64,000 nt of DNA from Tipula vernalis. Lineage: Eukaryota; Arthropoda; Insecta; Diptera; Tipulidae. The notes under the pieces are model-generated. The model searched no databases and had not been told where the DNA came from. It saw only the letters and a program-made list of their open reading frames with translations. The number at the start of each line of letters is the position of its first letter. Within the stretch, counting starts at the first letter, position 1. The position numbers were made by a program, and so were the translations under genes. This document shows, piece by piece, positions 33,161-43,995 of this stretch. The stretch is taken from positions 45,260,333 through 45,324,332 of the forward strand of contig OY282560.1 in assembly GCA_958295665.1 (NCBI GenBank), read 5' to 3'.

Positions 33161-34850
33161 GGATTAGGTACAAGATTTGAGAGTAGATCCCACTTCTGAT
33201 ATGTAAGAGAGGGCTATTCATATGTATATTAAACCAGAAGTAAAGAAAGACTTACATTTTATTTCGTACGCATTTAGTGGGTATCCCCACCCTCGATGTC
33301 CAATGGTTTAGATATAAACTGTAATAAAAGAATTGTTAGAGTAGGCGCGTCACAATCACACATATAACCCATCACCAATCTTCTCTATCACACAATTCCA
33401 CCAACGCAAGACGATGCAACCATCATACGTAGACTTAATCAACAAAGATCAATCGATGGGCAAGGCCACAGCAGCGCGGGTCGATTGACTCATTCTTGAC
33501 GATTCACTGTATATATCATCGCAGCACAGTGGATTAGTATGTTGGTACCATGTGGTTGTCCACAAGGTATACGGGTTCTCACACACTCACGCAGGCCTCA
33601 TGCCACCACTTCACACATATTCATTAGGCACACATAAATACAATACAATTCTACAATACAAACTATTCAATGCAATGCAATCCTACCTGATTTATATATT
33701 TTCACACCACTTGACACTACTCAACGACACGTCCTTTCACAACACTAGTTTTTATAAAACTAACTAACTGTTCAAGAAGAATAGTGGAAAAAGGAAAGTA
33801 GGGCTGGCCAATTTCTATATTTCATTATATTAAAAGGCATTACCCGATATACAATAAAAGACAAGACAAAGGGGGTTACCCGAGGTACAATAAAAGACTA
33901 GACAGTACCGAGGTCATTCAAGAGATGTCGTTTACAATATATTTAGAAAAGTTCAAATTTTATTTCACTTAGATTAGATTACATACTTGTGAGTAGTTTA
34001 CTCACGCCAATGGAACATGCTTAAAATGTATTCATTTGATTGTTATAAGTTCTATGATTATGCCTTTTCTTTGTTTCCGTCGAAACCGTCGAAAGGGAAT
34101 GCTATATTTAATAAATAAAGATACCGATTAACGGAATATTGGAGATGGTTTCTATTTTTCTTGAAGAACGAACGAGAAGATTGCTTACAACGCAACTTCT
34201 ACATAACACCTATCTATAGTACCGGAATTGCAGTAAATAATATTACACGAAAGGGGTTAACATTTAGTGATATTGAATGATTGAATATCCAAAAGGGCGA
34301 CCGTTACAACTTTAATTTAAAAATTCGAAACAGCATTCCAAATGAGAGTCCGAAACTCTGAAGTGTATTGAACGATTAATTTATTCCAAGCGTGTTGCGA
34401 GAATAAAATGATTGTCGAATGAAAATAAATTTATAGAAAACTATAATTATCTTCTGAAGAACTACTTAGGTGGTAGGAATATATGTACCAATTGAATTGG
34501 AAATTTGGGTAAGAAAAAATTAAAATTCGTCTAGTAGTGCCACCTCTGTAAAAGAACAAGCAACTACAATTTTTTGTCTAACCACTTCCATCTCGTATTA
34601 AAAATTTAAATTAATTATTGTGACATCTATGCGAAAACATGATAATCAAAATATAATTGATTATTAAGGCTGCTTTCCAATTGAAATAATCAGCGAAAAA
34701 CAAATCACCAACATAACAAAACCAAAAATTATTTTGACAGTAAGTTTAAATAAAAAAAAAATTTCCAAACTGATTCAATTACTGTAATGTCTAATGTGTA
34801 TTCTCGTCTTCATCTTAAACAACAACTCAAAGCTGTAAAGTTAAATAAAA
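33161..34850. other. Non-coding DNA; possible Ty3-D leader/LTR then intergenic DNA
   Basis: 33161-33780 may include the Ty3-D 5' LTR. The phrase cgggtcgatt...gattcactgtatatatc here (33478-33519) recurs inside Ty3-C at 29519-29551. From 33800 to 34850 there is no recognised repeat. The segment just upstream of the ATG at 34851 is the likely promoter/5' UTR of the small gene; no TATA box was convincing. Confidence 0.4.
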
Positions 34851-35425
34851 ATGAGTGACCAAGCAAATGATTGGGCATTGGGGTCAAACATCACGCACGA
34901 AGCTCGAAAAAGCATTTATGATCGTGGTAAGTCAATAATGTTATTGTTTCATTTTGTTGCAGTCTGTCAATTATTTTCTGATTTTAGAAATTCCACCGCC
35001 AAGTCCGGTTGATCCATCATTTGATAAATGGTAAATGATCCGATTATTTTAATCGTCAATAATTTAATGTAATACACAATATTTACAGTTACAAAGCAAA
35101 ATTAGAAAAGGAAATGAAAGAGTGGGAACAAACTTTAAAAAAAAAATATTTGTCTACTAAAAATCCGACACCACAATTGACGGAGCCCAGTGAAAATGCC
35201 ACAAATGATGTCAAATTGACGGATGAACAAGAAATTTATCTGTCACAAGCACCAGATTTTCAACAAATGATTGCCGACCGCAAGGAATTTGTTGAAACGG
35301 CCGAGTACTACTTGAAATTGCGGTCTCACGTTGTCGAGGGCATTGAATACAGGCATAATCTGTTGAACTCGGTTGCGAACAAGGCGGTTCGGGATATCAT
35401 TAACAAAGCTATATATGAAGAATAG
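34851..35425 (+). CDS. Three-exon gene for a 151-residue acidic/helical protein, function unknown
   Basis: Exons 34851-34926, 34988-35030 and 35089-35425 splice in frame. Both introns (61 and 58 bp) have GTAAGT/TTTTAG and GTAAAT/TTACAG borders, short as in flies. The product begins MSDQANDWALGSNITHEA, has a Pro-rich turn (REIPPPSPVDPSFD) at ~26-38 and a charged helix (KLEKEMKEWEQTLKKKY) at ~43-59. A Thr/Pro/Asn linker follows, then a long predicted helical C-terminal half from ~80 onward (TDEQEIYLSQAPDFQQM). There is no signal peptide or membrane segment. A polyadenylation signal AATAAA lies at 35548-35553. I do not recognise the family. Small size and helix-linker-helix layout would suit a subunit of a larger complex, but that is only inference. 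It appears to be host DNA. Confidence 0.72.
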
Positions 35426-35547
35426 ATTTAGTAATTTTTTTTGTATGTACAATTGTAAATAGTGGGTGTTTTATGTTTTTTCTAGAGAATTTATTGAGGT
35501 GCTTAACTATTCTAGTGGCATCCTCCAAAACTGGTCCATTAATTAAG

Positions 35548-35553
35548 AATAAA
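35548..35553 (+). promoter_or_regulatory. Polyadenylation signal AATAAA of the 151-residue gene
   Basis: A canonical AATAAA 123 bp after the stop codon of the gene at 34851-35425, the first on that strand downstream. Confidence 0.5.
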
Positions 35554-35885
35554 GTTTCAGAAAAAAATGGATGATTTGCAGTTGTTTAAGTCTATCTCTG
35601 GATGAAATTATTCGGCCTAACTCGATACTGTTGCCGTCATTTTGGTCGAAAGATATATGAACATTTGGAACAGGAGTTTTCGCGAGTAACACGAAGCATA
35701 CCTAAATTACCTCATAACTAAATAACCTAACCTCTTTGGGAAATTCTGTTATGTAACGTATACTCGGGGGCAGTCGGCCAATATTTAGATTGCCACCCCA
35801 AAGGGTTAGGCACTATTATGTATACGAATTGAGCGAAACTCTAAAATTACTAGACAACAATTTTCAACTTCACTTTAGAGAGTGC

Positions 35886-35966
35886 AAGATAATTGGTGGG
35901 AAAATATATTGCTTCCAGTACTTCGAAAGCATAAAACACACTTGAATCAAATATAGTTAATCTATA
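35886..35966 (+). repeat. Dispersed repeat, copy 1
   Basis: Contains gcttccagtacttcgaaagcataaaa followed by cacttgaatcaaatatagttaatc. A close copy lies at 48352-48440 on the same strand, with a small indel between the two halves. No transposon ends were identified. Confidence 0.7.
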
Positions 35967-36032
35967 GATATAGGTGTCTGGTATGCTATATTCCACAATT
36001 TAACTTTATTTATTTAGAGGGGTTCACAAGAC

Positions 36033-36620
36033 TTAAGAGATCATATATAAATCCGTGTACGTTGTTTCTTTAGTTGTTGGAATTTTGTCCGGTACGTCGA
36101 AAGAAACTTTGCGAGTGGTGGTGTTTTTGTTGTAGGCTTGTCTGTTCAAGTTTGTCTCGCCGTCCTGAGTAACGTTAGTATTTTCTAGAGTGTTCTCTGA
36201 ATGACATGGTTTAAATCTATCGATTGACACCTTAATTCGTCAAATAAAAGAGATTCAAACTGTGTGCCTTGGTCAGTCACGATGGAATCAGGAACGCCGT
36301 ATCTGGTTATCCAGACTGAATTCACAGCAAATGCGACCGAAGCAGCAGTAATGTCCGAAACTGGAATCGCCTCAGCCCAACGTGTGTAACAATCTATTAA
36401 CGTCACACAATAACGGTTGTTTCCAGAAATTGGTAATGGACCAATGACGTCTGAGGTGAATGTGTATGCCTTGAAACTTTTGACATGGTATACAATTTTG
36501 TGCCATTATTCTTGAATCTTTTGCGATGTTGGGCCATGTAACATTTTTAGTTAATAGTTTCACTGAAGCTCGTATGCCCGGATGTGATAAATTATGTAAC
36601 AATTTTTCGAAAACCTAGCG
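36033..36620 (-). pseudogene. Ty3-E integrase, internally deleted
   Basis: 36372-36602 gives the zinc domain (HNLSHPGIRAS, then CIPCQK). 36185-36406 gives the core with TLIDCYTRWAEA and DSIVTDQGTQFES. The frame then jumps directly to SIDRFKPCHSEN (36230-36190), the C-terminal tail, so the catalytic Glu block and most of the C-terminal domain are deleted. The tail continues to 36033. Confidence 0.75.
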
Positions 36621-36937
36621 GAATAAAAGGTCTTGATATACCGGTTGAAACATCACAACAAATAGTTTTGTTTGAGTTGAATTTTAGGGGAATTTGCTTA
36701 AGAATGAGTGAAGTGTTTGAATTATTATTCAGAAGTTCTCGTAATTCGTCATCATTGGTTTGAGCATCCGCAATTGCTGTATAATCAATACTTTCTGGAA
36801 ATGAAATTTGATTAATACGTGAGAGGGTATCTGCTACGACGTTATTTACGCCGGAGATGTGTTGTATATCGGTAGTAAATTAGCCGATGAAATCAAGATG
36901 TCGAAATTGTCGCGGTGATGCTTTTTCTGGATTTTGT

Positions 36938-37355
36938 TTAAACGCGTAAATTAACGGTTTTATGATCCGTGTACAGTGTGAACTCACAACCTTCTAACAA
37001 ATATTTGAAGTGCTTGATGCCAGAATAAACTGCAAGCAACTCTCTTTCATAAACACTGTACCGTTGTTGTGTTTCGTTCAGTCGTACTGAGAAGTGGTTG
37101 CCAAGCACCTGCAACATACTGCTGGACCACAGCCCCAATCGCTGTGTCCGATGCGTCGACCATAATAGCTAACCTAGCTGTGGATGAGGGATGTGCAAAC
37201 TTATCCTTACAATTATCGAAAGCTTGTATTGAAGTCTCTGACCATTTAATCGGAGTTTTACTGTTTTTCTTGTAACCTTTCAAGAAGTCGTTCAATAAAA
37301 TTTGGTCTATAGCTGCGTTTGGAATGAAACGCCTGCAAAAATTAATCATATCCAA
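36938..37355 (-). pseudogene. Ty3-E RNase H
   Basis: Two frames. 37047-37355 covers the RT connection (MINFCRRFIPNAA) and the first RNase H Asp (LAIMVDASDTAIGAVVQQ). 36938-37138 continues with QQRYSVYERELLAVYSGIKHF (Glu) and FTLYTDHK (Asp). A frameshift near 37090 separates them. Confidence 0.75.
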
Positions 37356-37499
37356 AAATCTTTTGAGATGATTAACTGTAGTTGGACGTTCATAATTGTT
37401 TATTATTTCGATTCTTTCCTGTGTGGGTGAAATGCCTTGTTCATTAACCGTATGCCCTAGGAAGGTAATCTCGTGTAAAGCAAAAACACAACATTTAGA

Positions 37500-37915
37500 T
37501 GTTTCAAGTGTTCATCGAAAGATTTTGAAGCGATTAAGACATCGTCCAAATAGACAAAGCAAAAATTGAGGCCTGACAATATTGAATGCATCAATCTTTG
37601 AAAAGTTTATGCTGCATTTCTAAGGCCAAAGGTCATTTTAGTGAACTCGAATAAACCAAAGGGTGTCGTAATGGCAGTTTTTGGAATATCGGAAGGTTCG
37701 ATCGGAATTTGATGATACGCTTGAACAAGGTCTAGAGACGTAAATATTGTGCACCCTTCAAGCTGATACGAAAAGTCTTGAAGGTGTGGTATCGGATATC
37801 TGTCTGGAACCATGATATTGTTCAACGCCCTGTAATCGCCACATGGTCTCCAGGTACCATTTTTTTTGGGACTCGACCAAGCACTGCTACTGGGACGACA
37901 AATGCCCTGTGACAT
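37500..37915 (-). pseudogene. Ty3-E reverse transcriptase
   Basis: The open part (37607-37915) holds [38 protein letters not shown] and MTFGLRNAA. One in-frame stop follows. The next block reads FQRLMHSILSGLNF and CFVYLDDVLIASKSF with an intact YLDD active site (about 37560-37530). After that the frame degenerates. Confidence 0.78.
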
Positions 37916-38537
37916 TAACTGTTCGAATTCTTGTTTTGCGATTTTTAATTTGTCCGGTGCTAGTCTTCGCGTTTTGCAAGCTGTTGGTGGTCCTATTGTC
38001 TCTAAACGGTGTGTTACTGAAATGTTTGACTAAATTCTTACTTAAGGCGACATTTGAAATTTTATGAAATTTGTAAAGTAGATTTTGAATTTTGGGGTGC
38101 AACCGTGACTTGTCCAACAATGATAGAGCTTGTTCTGCATCGTTGGTTATGGAACCTTTGACAAACAAGGAGGTTAATGGGTCAATTACCCTCTGTCCTT
38201 GGATGTCAACTAACAACCCGGTATGCTTCAGAAAATCTGAGCCTATCATTGGAATGTCCAATTTCAATAATTTATTGCCGAAAGCTTTGTCCGGTGTCCC
38301 ATTGGCTGCGAATAAATTTATTGTATTTGTCAAAAGGTTGTTTCTATAAAATTTGGCTGGTAGTACCGAAATATCGGCGCCCGTGTCAATTAAGAAGTTT
38401 AATTTTGAACGCGTGTCAAAAATGAGCAATTGACTGATGTTGTTTCCGGCCGCCGTTGTCTGTTGATGGGAACTTAAAAATCCTTCATCTGTTCCGGATT
38501 TTTTGGTGCGTCGTAATATTTGCAACCATGAACACAT
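37887..38537 (-). pseudogene. Ty3-E protease and linker to RT
   Basis: 216-residue frame with LNFLIDTGADISVLPAKFY (Asp-Thr-Gly, residues ~47-65) and the later block IPMIGSDFLKHTGLLVDIQGQ (~90-112). The remainder is the usual linker into RT, ending in a frameshift at ~37900 before [15 protein letters not shown]. Compared with Ty3-A, the segment between the active site and IGSDFL is shorter. Confidence 0.78.
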
Positions 38538-38575
38538 TTTCTTGCATCGCTATCATACTTATAATGGTAGTAACA

Positions 38576-39473
38576 TTATTCAAATTTGGGATTAATTTTA
38601 TTTCGCGAAGCCGAACGAGACCGTTGTTTCTGACTATAACCTGAATTACTGTTTGATCGAGACCGTGTATTTTTGAACGCGACACATAGTTCCGAAATCA
38701 TGTTTGTTAATTTATCTATTCTTTTGTTAGTTTCTGATTTTTCAGTGCCGGAGGAAGTTTTCGTGTTTAAATTTGTTGGCACAGTGTATGTCGAAATTTT
38801 GTTGATCTGGGAGGTGTTCGATTGAGTAAGCGTTTCCACCAGATTGTCTGCCCGCGTTGCCAATGTATTTAACTCAATGTCGTTTTCGAATATAGTTAGT
38901 ATGAGCTGTACTTGGGGTGGAAGTCTCTTCATCCACAACTGCCTGAGTGTTCTCTCGTCAAAAGCTGCTCCAGCGTTGAGACGGAACTTGTTCCGTAGCT
39001 GTGATGGCTTCTGATCCCCCAAAGTAAGCCATTCAATTTCATACAATTTCATTTTTAAAAATAGTGTAAGGATTTGGTCCTTTATCTCGCAAGATGAGGC
39101 CTGCAAATGTCTGGTGGTGCCTTGAATCCAAAGCTGCGACAGTGTGGCTATATCTGGTCTTTTCAGCTCTTATTCCCGATAGCTCAAAAGTTTGCTCCAG
39201 TATGTTAAAGCATACAGCTGGATTTTGCGTGTACAACACTTGTGGCGGCTTAAAGGTGATGTGTCCTATCTGGTTGTGTGGTATTACGGCGGCTTGTGAT
39301 GTGTTGGGCAATGTAACTCCTGCCGCTGAACTACTGGGAGCTTCTTCAAGTAATCTCAGTCGCAGTTGTTCGTTGACGTACCGTTGTAGTTGGTCAGCCG
39401 TCCATGTTACTGCTGGAGGTGAATCCTCAGACGTATTCCTCTGAGGCGGAGTACTCTCCGCATCGTCTAACAT
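38576..39473 (-). pseudogene. Ty3-E Gag
   Basis: Two overlapping frames. The first (39039-39473, 144 residues) starts MLDDAESTPPQRNTSED. It has a capsid N-domain with FKPPQVLYTQNPAVCFNILEQTFEL, where other members of the group have a PxxWxxDPxxWFxxxExxF pattern. The second (38576-39106) continues with PSQLRNKFRLNAGAAFDERTLRQLWMKRLP and an Arg/Ser-rich C-terminus (SRSNSNSGYSQKQRSRSASR). One frameshift near 39050-39080 separates them. The layout is consistent with a CsRn1/Kabuki-like Gag, which ends in a basic tail before the zinc-like block. Confidence 0.72.
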
Positions 39474-39971
39474 GATGTTTACTCACTTAATTTACTCACT
39501 TACGGTTCTTAGTACTCACAAAAAAAATATACCGATTACCGAAATGGGGTGTTTACTTTATTCCAATCTGAGCACCTACCGCTGGTGGGAGCTATGTCCT
39601 CAGATTAAAATAAAAGATTTGGCACGCAACAAAAAGATAAAAGCGAAAAAATTTGTAACCCTAACTAATAACTATATGTTAATGTCATTCGTATATTTGT
39701 TGTCAAAACCAAAATTTATTACGTTTTTTTGTTTCTAACTGCAATTTCGGGTGTTTATCAAATAATTTGCCGACAAATCTAATAGAGATTGAGAAGAAAT
39801 TCACAACACATAAACTGAATTGAATACAGAAGCCTATCAGTTAAAACAACAAACTTTTATAGTATGCGTTCACACTACAAATCGCAAAGCTAATGTGAAC
39901 TGCAGCGGAAAAATAATTAAATAGCAAAAAAGTACATACTTATTTGGTACATATAATGTAAACGTGGTATA

Positions 39972-40153
39972 AGTATACCAATTATATTCTATATCATTTA
40001 TTTATTTATTAAATAAAGATAACGTTTTATATGCTACCATGTATTACAATGCACAACTCTGAAGTGACGTTTTTACAAGTAATCCTAGGGTTGTCCATAT
40101 AATATGAACATAATACATATGTATGGCAATACTAATAATACGAATATCTAACA
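39972..40153 (-). repeat. Ty3-F 3' LTR
   Basis: 182 bp. Nearly identical to the 5' LTR, except for an extra ~33-bp stretch (around 40096-40130, containing atacatatgtatgg) and a handful of substitutions. Includes AATAAA on the minus strand within the shared tttaataaataaataaat stretch, suitable as the LTR polyadenylation signal. Confidence 0.88.
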
Positions 40154-40167
40154 GTCTTCCCCACTAA
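40154..40167 (-). other. Ty3-F polypurine tract
   Basis: On the minus strand AGTGGGGAAGAC runs directly into TGTTAG of the 3' LTR, the position of the plus-strand primer site in LTR retroelements. Confidence 0.8.
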
Positions 40168-40235
40168 GGATTTCAAACTTAAATAAAAGGAGTTGATCAT
40201 ATTTACGTACATACAAATAATATGAATTATTAATT

Positions 40236-40753
40236 TTATAAATTTAGTTTTACTACTTGTTGTCTGACTCTTGTAGATCTCCTTAATGGTTCATGATTTT
40301 GTTCTACTTTGGTTTGTATTGGTTTCGATGAACCTACGTTTAGTAATTCTCCATTTGTAGTTATAATTTTCTCCTGGTGTGAACCCATTTCTTCTGTAAG
40401 TATTGTTGGTATTGGCACTGATAACGTAGATGAATTTACTTTTTGTATTTCTCTAGGTTGTGGTGCTGTTGTGTGCAAAGGGCTCTCATCAGATCTAAAA
40501 TGACTGTTCGGAGAGATCTCGATATTCTGTTCAACTACTATTGTTCGTCGCATTTGGTCGATATGTCGTCTATAAGATGTTCCATCAACATCAACGATGT
40601 AATGCAGTTTTCCATCTCTATGAATTATTTTTCCGAATATCCATTTGCATTCTTTATTTTGATAATATCGTATCTGTACTTTCTCTCCAATCTGGAATTC
40701 TCTGATCAATCTATTATCGTCGTACTCATTGTAGTATTTTTGTTGTTCTGGTG
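40236..40753 (-). pseudogene. Ty3-F integrase C-terminal part
   Basis: The frame 40236-40904 holds native integrase sequence only up to the transposon junction at 40754. Native residues start at about TPEQQKYYNEYDDN and include FQIGEKVQIRYYQNKECKWIFGKII, an SH3-like C-terminal domain block. They end in RRSTRVRQQVVKLNL and a stop. The first ~50 residues of the frame are sequence from the inserted pogo-like element. Confidence 0.75.
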
Positions 40754-41287
40754 TAGGGGAAGCAGGGGTAAGTTGGCGAATCGGATAAGATGACGAATCG
40801 TTAATTTCATGAAATTTCCCATAGGTAGCACTATTTCCTTGTTTTACATAGTATATCGCATGCGTTCCATACGTTATAAAATAAAAATCTCCGAGAACAG
40901 ACATTTTTTAGTTGTGATAAATCATTCTATGTGTTTACGTGCAAATTGGTTGTGAAACAAAAGGATAAGAAAATATAAATACATTTAAATCGGGTAAGTG
41001 CTATTGTCTTAATTTAATTTTTTTCTTAAATTGTGTGTTATTCTAATGTGTAAATTAATAACTAAACTTGGAAGATATTTTTATTAAATATATTTTCAAG
41101 CTTAAAATTTAAAAAATGGCGGGTCGGCTAAGTTGACGAATTCACTAAGCGGACAAAATGACGAACTCGTCATTTTACCCGACCTGTTCATAAATTATTT
41201 TGATGGTTTTGTAAATTGTATTTGTAGTGTGACATAGGTAAAATATATGAAAGGGAAACAAATAGGCAGGGGTGGTCTCGTTAATCG

Positions 41288-43221
41288 ATGACCGCTGCTA
41301 TGAAACAAGTGAAAGAAGGTGCTGCAGTAAATGCAATGGCTAAAAAATACAATTTACCTGAAGCTACATTAAGGCATTACGCCAAGAAATACTCGGAGAA
41401 TGTAAGTGTGCTATGGTGGAGTTTTCTTCCCTTCCCGGTCTCACCATAAAAATAACTGATTTACAAATATGATTTGATTTTCAGGCTTTACCGACCAGCG
41501 CTGGACGGTTCAAACCAACGTTCACTGACGAACAGCTTATGAAGCTCAAACAGTATGTTCACGATTTGGATAAAAGAGCTTTCGGTGTAACAAGTGAACA
41601 ATTTTCGAGAATAGCATTTGATTACGCTGAGTCTCTAAAATTCTAAATATACCTCACCATTTCAGTAAAGAAAAAAAGAAAGTCGGTAAAGACTTCATTC
41701 ATAGCTTTATGGCTAAATTTAAATTTTCCTTTATAAAACCTGAAGCTACCTCTGCGGCCAGACTATCGTCTTTTAATAAGCCAAGTGTTGAAGCTTTCTT
41801 TGATTTGTATCAAGATATTTTAGCCACTTCAAATTACGAGCCCCATCAGATATACAATGTGGATGAAACAGGCTACTCCACTGTTTCCACGAAGACACCT
41901 ACTGTGTTAAGTCCAACGGGACAGCGCCGAGTTATTAAAGTATCGTCTGCCGAGAGAGGTACGAACGTCAGCGTAGCGTGTTGTTTCAGTGCTGTTGGCA
42001 ATTACGTTCCGCCTTTCATCATTTTTCCTAGAGTGCGGATGCAGCCGCATTTTTTAAACAATGCACCCCCTGGTTCTTCAAGTGTATGTAATGAGTCAGG
42101 TTGGATGAATGCAGACGCTTTCATTAAAAATGTACGGCCTAGCCAGGAGAATCCAATACTTTTATTCATGGACGGTTGTCCATGAATAAAAGTATTGGAT
42201 TCTCCTGGCTCATCTCACTTGACATTAAATGCCATCAATTTATGTAGAGAAAATCATATTAATGTAAACGGTTTTCCTCCACATACGAGTCACCGAATGC
42301 AACCGCTGGACGTCGCGTTTTATGGTCCGTTTAAGACAGCTTACAGCCGGGCATGCAACGATTATCTAACTCAAAATCCGGGACAAATCATAAACATAAA
42401 GGAAATAGCTGGGTTACTTAGTACAGCCTATAGTAGGGTTGCCACAATAACAAATGCAGCACAAGGTTTCAGAGCTACCGGTTTAGTTCCAATTAACTCC
42501 CAAATTTTCAGCAACTTAGATTTTGAGCCGGCAATGACTACAGAAAATCTGCACAATGCCGCCGAAATTTATGCCAACCACCCCATCGAAGCAGAACCAC
42601 CGTTACTCACAAACAATATCGAGTTAGTCCAAATTAGTTCAGCAGCTGAAGTCAACGTAGCTGAGTCATCTCATGAGCTAGCCCACGCTAATTCAGCTGA
42701 CGTAAATCGTGGTATAGCTAGGCCATCTTATAAATCACCTTTTGGTCTGCCTCCATTACCCCGTGCAGCTCCTAAACAACGAAGGCAGAGGAAAAAGTTG
42801 CCGTCTTTGCACATTACGGGTACCCCAGTCAAAAATGCTTTGGAAGTTAGAAAAGCGGACAATGAAGCCAAAGAACAAAGGAAAATACAAAACCAAAAGA
42901 AAAAAGCAGAAAACAAGGTAACAAAAGCGGAAAGGAGTGTAGCACATAAAAGTCACAGACATAAGAGTATGTATTTACGTTTCCAATAATGAGGAATCCT
43001 CAGATTCCTCAATATCAGTCAACTATGTCGAATCAGATGATGACAATGACACTGATGTTATCGTGGAACACGACCTTTGTCTGGTGTGCAATGATTCTGG
43101 CAAACGTGAGACCTGGTTCGAGTGTTCAATATGCCAGAAATGGGCTCATGCCGCATGTAGTGGACTTGGACAAAATGCAAATCGTACGTGTGCGACTTCT
43201 GTTAAGACATTATTTTTATAG
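41288..43221 (+). pseudogene. pogo-like DDE transposase with C-terminal PHD-like finger, broken
   Basis: Exon 1 (41288-41401) encodes a Psq-type helix-turn-helix (KEGAAVNAMAKKYNLPEATL). A GT-AG intron of 83 bp (41402-41484) follows, then exon 2. A frameshift at ~41640 leads into the frame 41709-42185, with the first catalytic Asp in IYNVDETGYS and the second in LFMDG (codon 42171-42173). A perfect palindrome then breaks the gene. The frame 42195-42989 resumes with HTSHRMQPLDVAFYGPFK (third Asp) and a basic tail. After one more frameshift, a cysteine cluster CLVCN...WFECSICQKWAHAAC at ~43078-43150 forms a PHD-like zinc finger, ending at 43221. Four breaks make it inactive. Confidence 0.83.
42141..42210. 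repeat. Perfect 33-bp palindrome with 4-nt centre in transposase
   Basis: Arms 42141-42173 and 42178-42210 are exact reverse complements around GGTT. The left arm is normal transposase coding sequence ending at the catalytic Asp codon. The right arm is its inverted copy and introduces a stop after two codons. The normal coding sequence resumes with SSHLTLNAINL, consistent with an inverted duplication of the left arm. Confidence 0.92.
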
Positions 43222-43557
43222 CTTAAGTTATTTGTGAAATTTTGTAGAAATACTTGGAAATATATTATTTTATTTTGATTGTCTTGGTTTTCTTTGATTT
43301 CTTATTCATCGTCATCTTACCCACCTGGTGAAGCCATCTTACCCGCTTATGAGGACAAGATGGCGAATTTGATATCAAGTTACAAAAGCTTAAAAAACTT
43401 GTAAACTGTTAAAGTTACGATACCTAGAAAATTTGTAGTGGAAAGTAAAACTACAACGAATGCCAATATTAACAAACCAAGGTATTAGCGCACACACATG
43501 AAAAGAAAAAACAATAAAATGGCTTACTATCGTCATCTTGCCCCACCCTCCCCTATT

Positions 43558-43995
43558 TGTTATTTTGACTAAATCAATCCGAGACTTCAAGTTGAATTTA
43601 AGTATCATTTCAGCTGGGCTTTTCCCAGTCGATGTATTTATAACTTTCCTGTATTGCATAAGTAATCTATGCAATTTAACATGTAGATCGCCTCCATCGT
43701 TTAAAGCTGATCGTAATCCGTCTTTCACCGTTCGTACGTATCTTTCTGCCTGACCATTTGTTGATAGATGTGCTGGTGCACTTAATTTGTGATATATATT
43801 ATTTGAACGTAAGAAATTTCGGAATTCTATCGACGTAAAATTTGTTCCGTTATCACTAACTAATGTGTTTGGAATTCCAAATCTGGCAAAGATTTCTCGT
43901 AACGCTCGAATTGTATTGTGACTAGTATTCTCTTCATGATTACTATTTCGAGCCATTTTGTTTTTGCATCGACCACTATCAGAAAATAATTATCC
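43558..43995 (-). pseudogene. Ty3-F integrase core (second Asp and Glu)
   Basis: The frame 43390-43956 contains IRALREIFARFGIPNTLVSDNGTNF with the second catalytic Asp, and STNGQAERYVRTVKDGL with the Glu. It continues through SPAEMILKFNLKSRIDL to the pogo-like junction at 43554. Residues below 43554 are transposon sequence. It overlaps, in another frame, the end of the long pol frame. Confidence 0.78.

Larger units (their letters stand above)
36033..39480 (-). mobile_element. Ty3/gypsy element E, nearly full coding length but broken
   Basis: Minus-strand order is gag (39473-38576), protease (~38430), RT (~37920-37500), RNase H (~37355-36938), integrase (~36620-36033). The relationship to Ty3-A, C and G is clear from the integrase (TKNVTWPN, AQNCIPCQK) and Gag/protease style. 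The frames are interrupted by stops and frameshifts. LTRs were not identified: the flanks at 35.8-36.0 kb and 39.5-39.9 kb do not match each other. Confidence 0.75.
40756..43553 (+). mobile_element. pogo-like (Tc1/mariner superfamily) DNA transposon nested in Ty3-F
   Basis: 2,798 bp bounded by imperfect inverted repeats, GGGGAAGCAGGGGTAAGTTGGCGA on the left and GGGGAGGGTGGGGCAAGATGACGA (reverse complement of the right end). TA flanks both sides (40754-40755 and 43554-43555), as expected for the superfamily. Short blocks such as aagatgacga recur subterminally. It encodes one plus-strand DDE transposase, now broken. Its position inside the minus-strand integrase shows it inserted after Ty3-F. 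Confidence 0.85.

Noticed and set aside
34851..35425. Assignment of the 151-residue protein to a kinetochore (Nsl1-like) family
   Set aside because: Size and helical layout are compatible, but I could not point to any diagnostic residues, so no gene symbol was given.
43390..43553. C-terminal extension of the Ty3-F integrase
   Set aside because: These residues lie inside the inserted pogo-like transposon and are translated from its right end.
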